A stretch of DNA of 5,857 bases from Betaproteobacteria bacterium (GTDB lineage: Bacteria; Pseudomonadota; Gammaproteobacteria; Burkholderiales; Burkholderiaceae_C), in assembly GCA_009922295.1 (NCBI GenBank), contig RFWA01000169.1, positions 1 to 5,857 on the forward strand, in the 5' to 3' direction. The position numbers were made by a program, and so were the translations under genes. Below, piece by piece: positions 4,784 through 5,857 of the stretch. Numbering within the stretch: position 1 is the stretch's first letter; each line of letters opens with the position of its first letter. The notes under the pieces are model-generated. The model was not told the DNA's origin, did no database searches, and saw nothing but the letters and a program-made list of their open reading frames with translations.

Positions 4784-5857
4784 TCAGGCCGAGAGCCGCC
4801 GCCCGCTCTCGGCATCAAACCAGTTGGCGTGCGCCGCGCTCACCGCCAGGCCAATGGGTTCGCCCACCTGCACCGGGGTTTGCGGCGCCACCCGCACCGT
4901 GACCGGGCCGGCGGTGGTTTGCACCACGACAAAGGTGTCGGCGCCGGTGGGCTCCACCAGCAGCACCTGGCCGCGCCAGGGGGCATCGGCCTGCAGCTGC
5001 AGGTGCTCGGGCCGAAGGCCTAAAGTGGCCTGGGCGGCGGACGGGCAGGGCAGCGCCAGTTGCCCACCTTCAAAGGAAAAAAGACCTCCAGACCCCGTGC
5101 TTATTGGGGTTCCAGCTATGAAATTCATAGTAGGTGAGCCGATGAAGCCGGCCACATAGGTGTTGGCCGGGCGGCTGTAGATGTCGTCCGGCGTGCCGAT
5201 CTGTTGCAACACGCCGTCTTTCATGACGGCGATGCGGCTGCCCAGCGTCATGGCCTCGATCTGGTCGTGCGTCACATAAACACTGGTGATGCCGCTGAGC
5301 TGGTGCAGGCGCTTGATCTCGGCGCGCATCTCCACCCGCAGCTTGGCGTCCAGGTTGGACAGGGGCTCGTCAAACAAAAACAGCTGGGGGTCTCGCGCCA
5401 GGGCCCGTCCCATGGCCACCCGCTGGCGTTGGCCACCCGACAGCTGTGCCGGCCGGCGCTCCAGCAGGTGCTCGATCTGCAGCATGGCGGCTACTTCGGC
5501 GATGCGCTTGGCGCGCGCGGGCTTGGGCACCTTGCGCATTTCCAGCGCAAAGCCGATGTTGTCGGCCACGCTCATGGTGGGGTAGAGCGCGTAGCTCTGG
5601 AACACCATGGCAATGTCGCGCTGCGCCGGCGCTACGCCCAGCACATTGCGCCCGGCGATGCGAAGCTCACCCTCGCTCGGCTCTTCCAGGCCGGCAATGA
5701 TGTTGAGCAGGGTCGATTTGCCGCAGCCCGAGGGGCCGACCAGAATCAGGAACTCGCCCGGCGCCACGTCGATGTCGATGCGCTTGAGCACCTCCACCGC
5801 GCGCTCGCCCTTGCCAAACACCTTGCGGATGCCCGCGATCTGCACTGCTGCTGCCAT
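4784..5857 (-). CDS. ugpC: UgpC/MalK-type ATP-binding subunit of a sugar or glycerol-phosphate ABC importer
   Basis: This complete 357-residue protein begins with ATG at the last base of the window. Its nucleotide-binding domain has Walker A GPSGCGKST (41-49), Q-loop Gln87 (VFQSYALYP), signature LSGGQ (139-143), Walker B LFLFDEP (159-165), D-loop SNLD and H-loop His197. The C-terminal part from about 240 is the TOBE-like regulatory domain found in MalK, MsmK and UgpC proteins. It energises uptake through permease partners at the inner membrane. No permease or binding-protein gene is in the window, so the substrate is not determined and the symbol denotes the family only. The ribosome site and promoter lie beyond the edge. 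The last 91 codons are duplicated at 3864-4143, and this copy ends in GRRLSA where the fragment ends in GQRLV, so the current gene end may be of separate origin. Confidence 0.93.
   Translation of the reverse strand: MAAAVQIAGIRKVFGKGERAVEVLKRIDIDVAPGEFLILVGPSGCGKSTLLNIIAGLEEPSEGELRIAGRNVLGVAPAQRDIAMVFQSYALYPTMSVADNIGFALEMRKVPKPARAKRIAEVAAMLQIEHLLERRPAQLSGGQRQRVAMGRALARDPQLFLFDEPLSNLDAKLRVEMRAEIKRLHQLSGITSVYVTHDQIEAMTLGSRIAVMKDGVLQQIGTPDDIYSRPANTYVAGFIGSPTMNFIAGTPISTGSGGLFSFEGGQLALPCPSAAQATLGLRPEHLQLQADAPWRGQVLLVEPTGADTFVVVQTTAGPVTVRVAPQTPVQVGEPIGLAVSAAHANWFDAESGRRLSA
4794..5066. repeat. Direct repeat, right copy (within the intact ABC ATPase gene)
   Basis: This is the partner of 3871-4143 in the same orientation. 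It covers codons from about residue 264 to just before the stop of the ATPase. The two copies enclose 650 bases of unrelated DNA that contain the complete brnTA operon and its promoter. Homologous recombination between them would remove 923 bases and leave a full-length ATPase gene with the RLV ending. Confidence 0.92.

Noticed and set aside
3864..5066. Insertion sequence or composite transposon bounded by the repeats
   Set aside because: The repeats are host gene coding sequence in direct orientation. No transposase, terminal inverted repeats or short target duplication was found.

Overview
The window is GC-rich, densely coded bacterial chromosome. Protein style and codon use suggest a beta-proteobacterium, probably Burkholderiales/Comamonadaceae. 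This is an impression from sequence style, because no rRNA or other marker is present.

Layout, left to right. (1) Positions 1-3028, minus strand: a three-gene signalling operon read right to left. It encodes a soluble PAS/histidine-kinase-like protein, a single-domain response regulator whose start overlaps the kinase stop (ATGA), and, 25 nt further on, a two-TM sensor with an extracytoplasmic domain and a PAS domain. The sensor runs off the left edge, so its output domain is unseen. (2) Positions 3029-3232: a control region holding an AT-rich stretch, a 7-bp direct repeat with a 10-bp period, and a flanking inverted repeat. (3) Positions 3233-3819, minus strand: a RelE/ParE-type toxin-antitoxin pair behind a perfect 8-bp-arm palindrome. 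The antitoxin looks internally shortened. (4) Positions 3864-4143, minus strand: a 3'-terminal fragment of the sugar-ABC ATPase gene. (5) Positions 4209-4746, plus strand: a brnT-brnA toxin-antitoxin operon with a promoter/palindrome that would give a nearly leaderless brnT mRNA. (6) Positions 4784-5857, minus strand: a complete UgpC/MalK-type ABC ATPase, convergent with brnTA.

The main observation is that brnTA is bracketed by two direct copies of about 273 bp of the 3' end of the ABC ATPase gene (3871-4143 and 4794-5066, offset 923 bp). The right copy completes the intact gene. The left copy is a clean 90-codon terminal fragment with its own stop codon. This looks like a toxin-antitoxin module that arrived in, or was captured by, the end of a housekeeping gene together with a substitute gene end. 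The coding capacity was kept and the old end was displaced. With the ParE-type pair next to it, the stretch from about 3.2 to 4.75 kb is a small toxin-antitoxin island between a transport gene and a signalling operon. No integrase, transposase, tRNA or CRISPR was seen.
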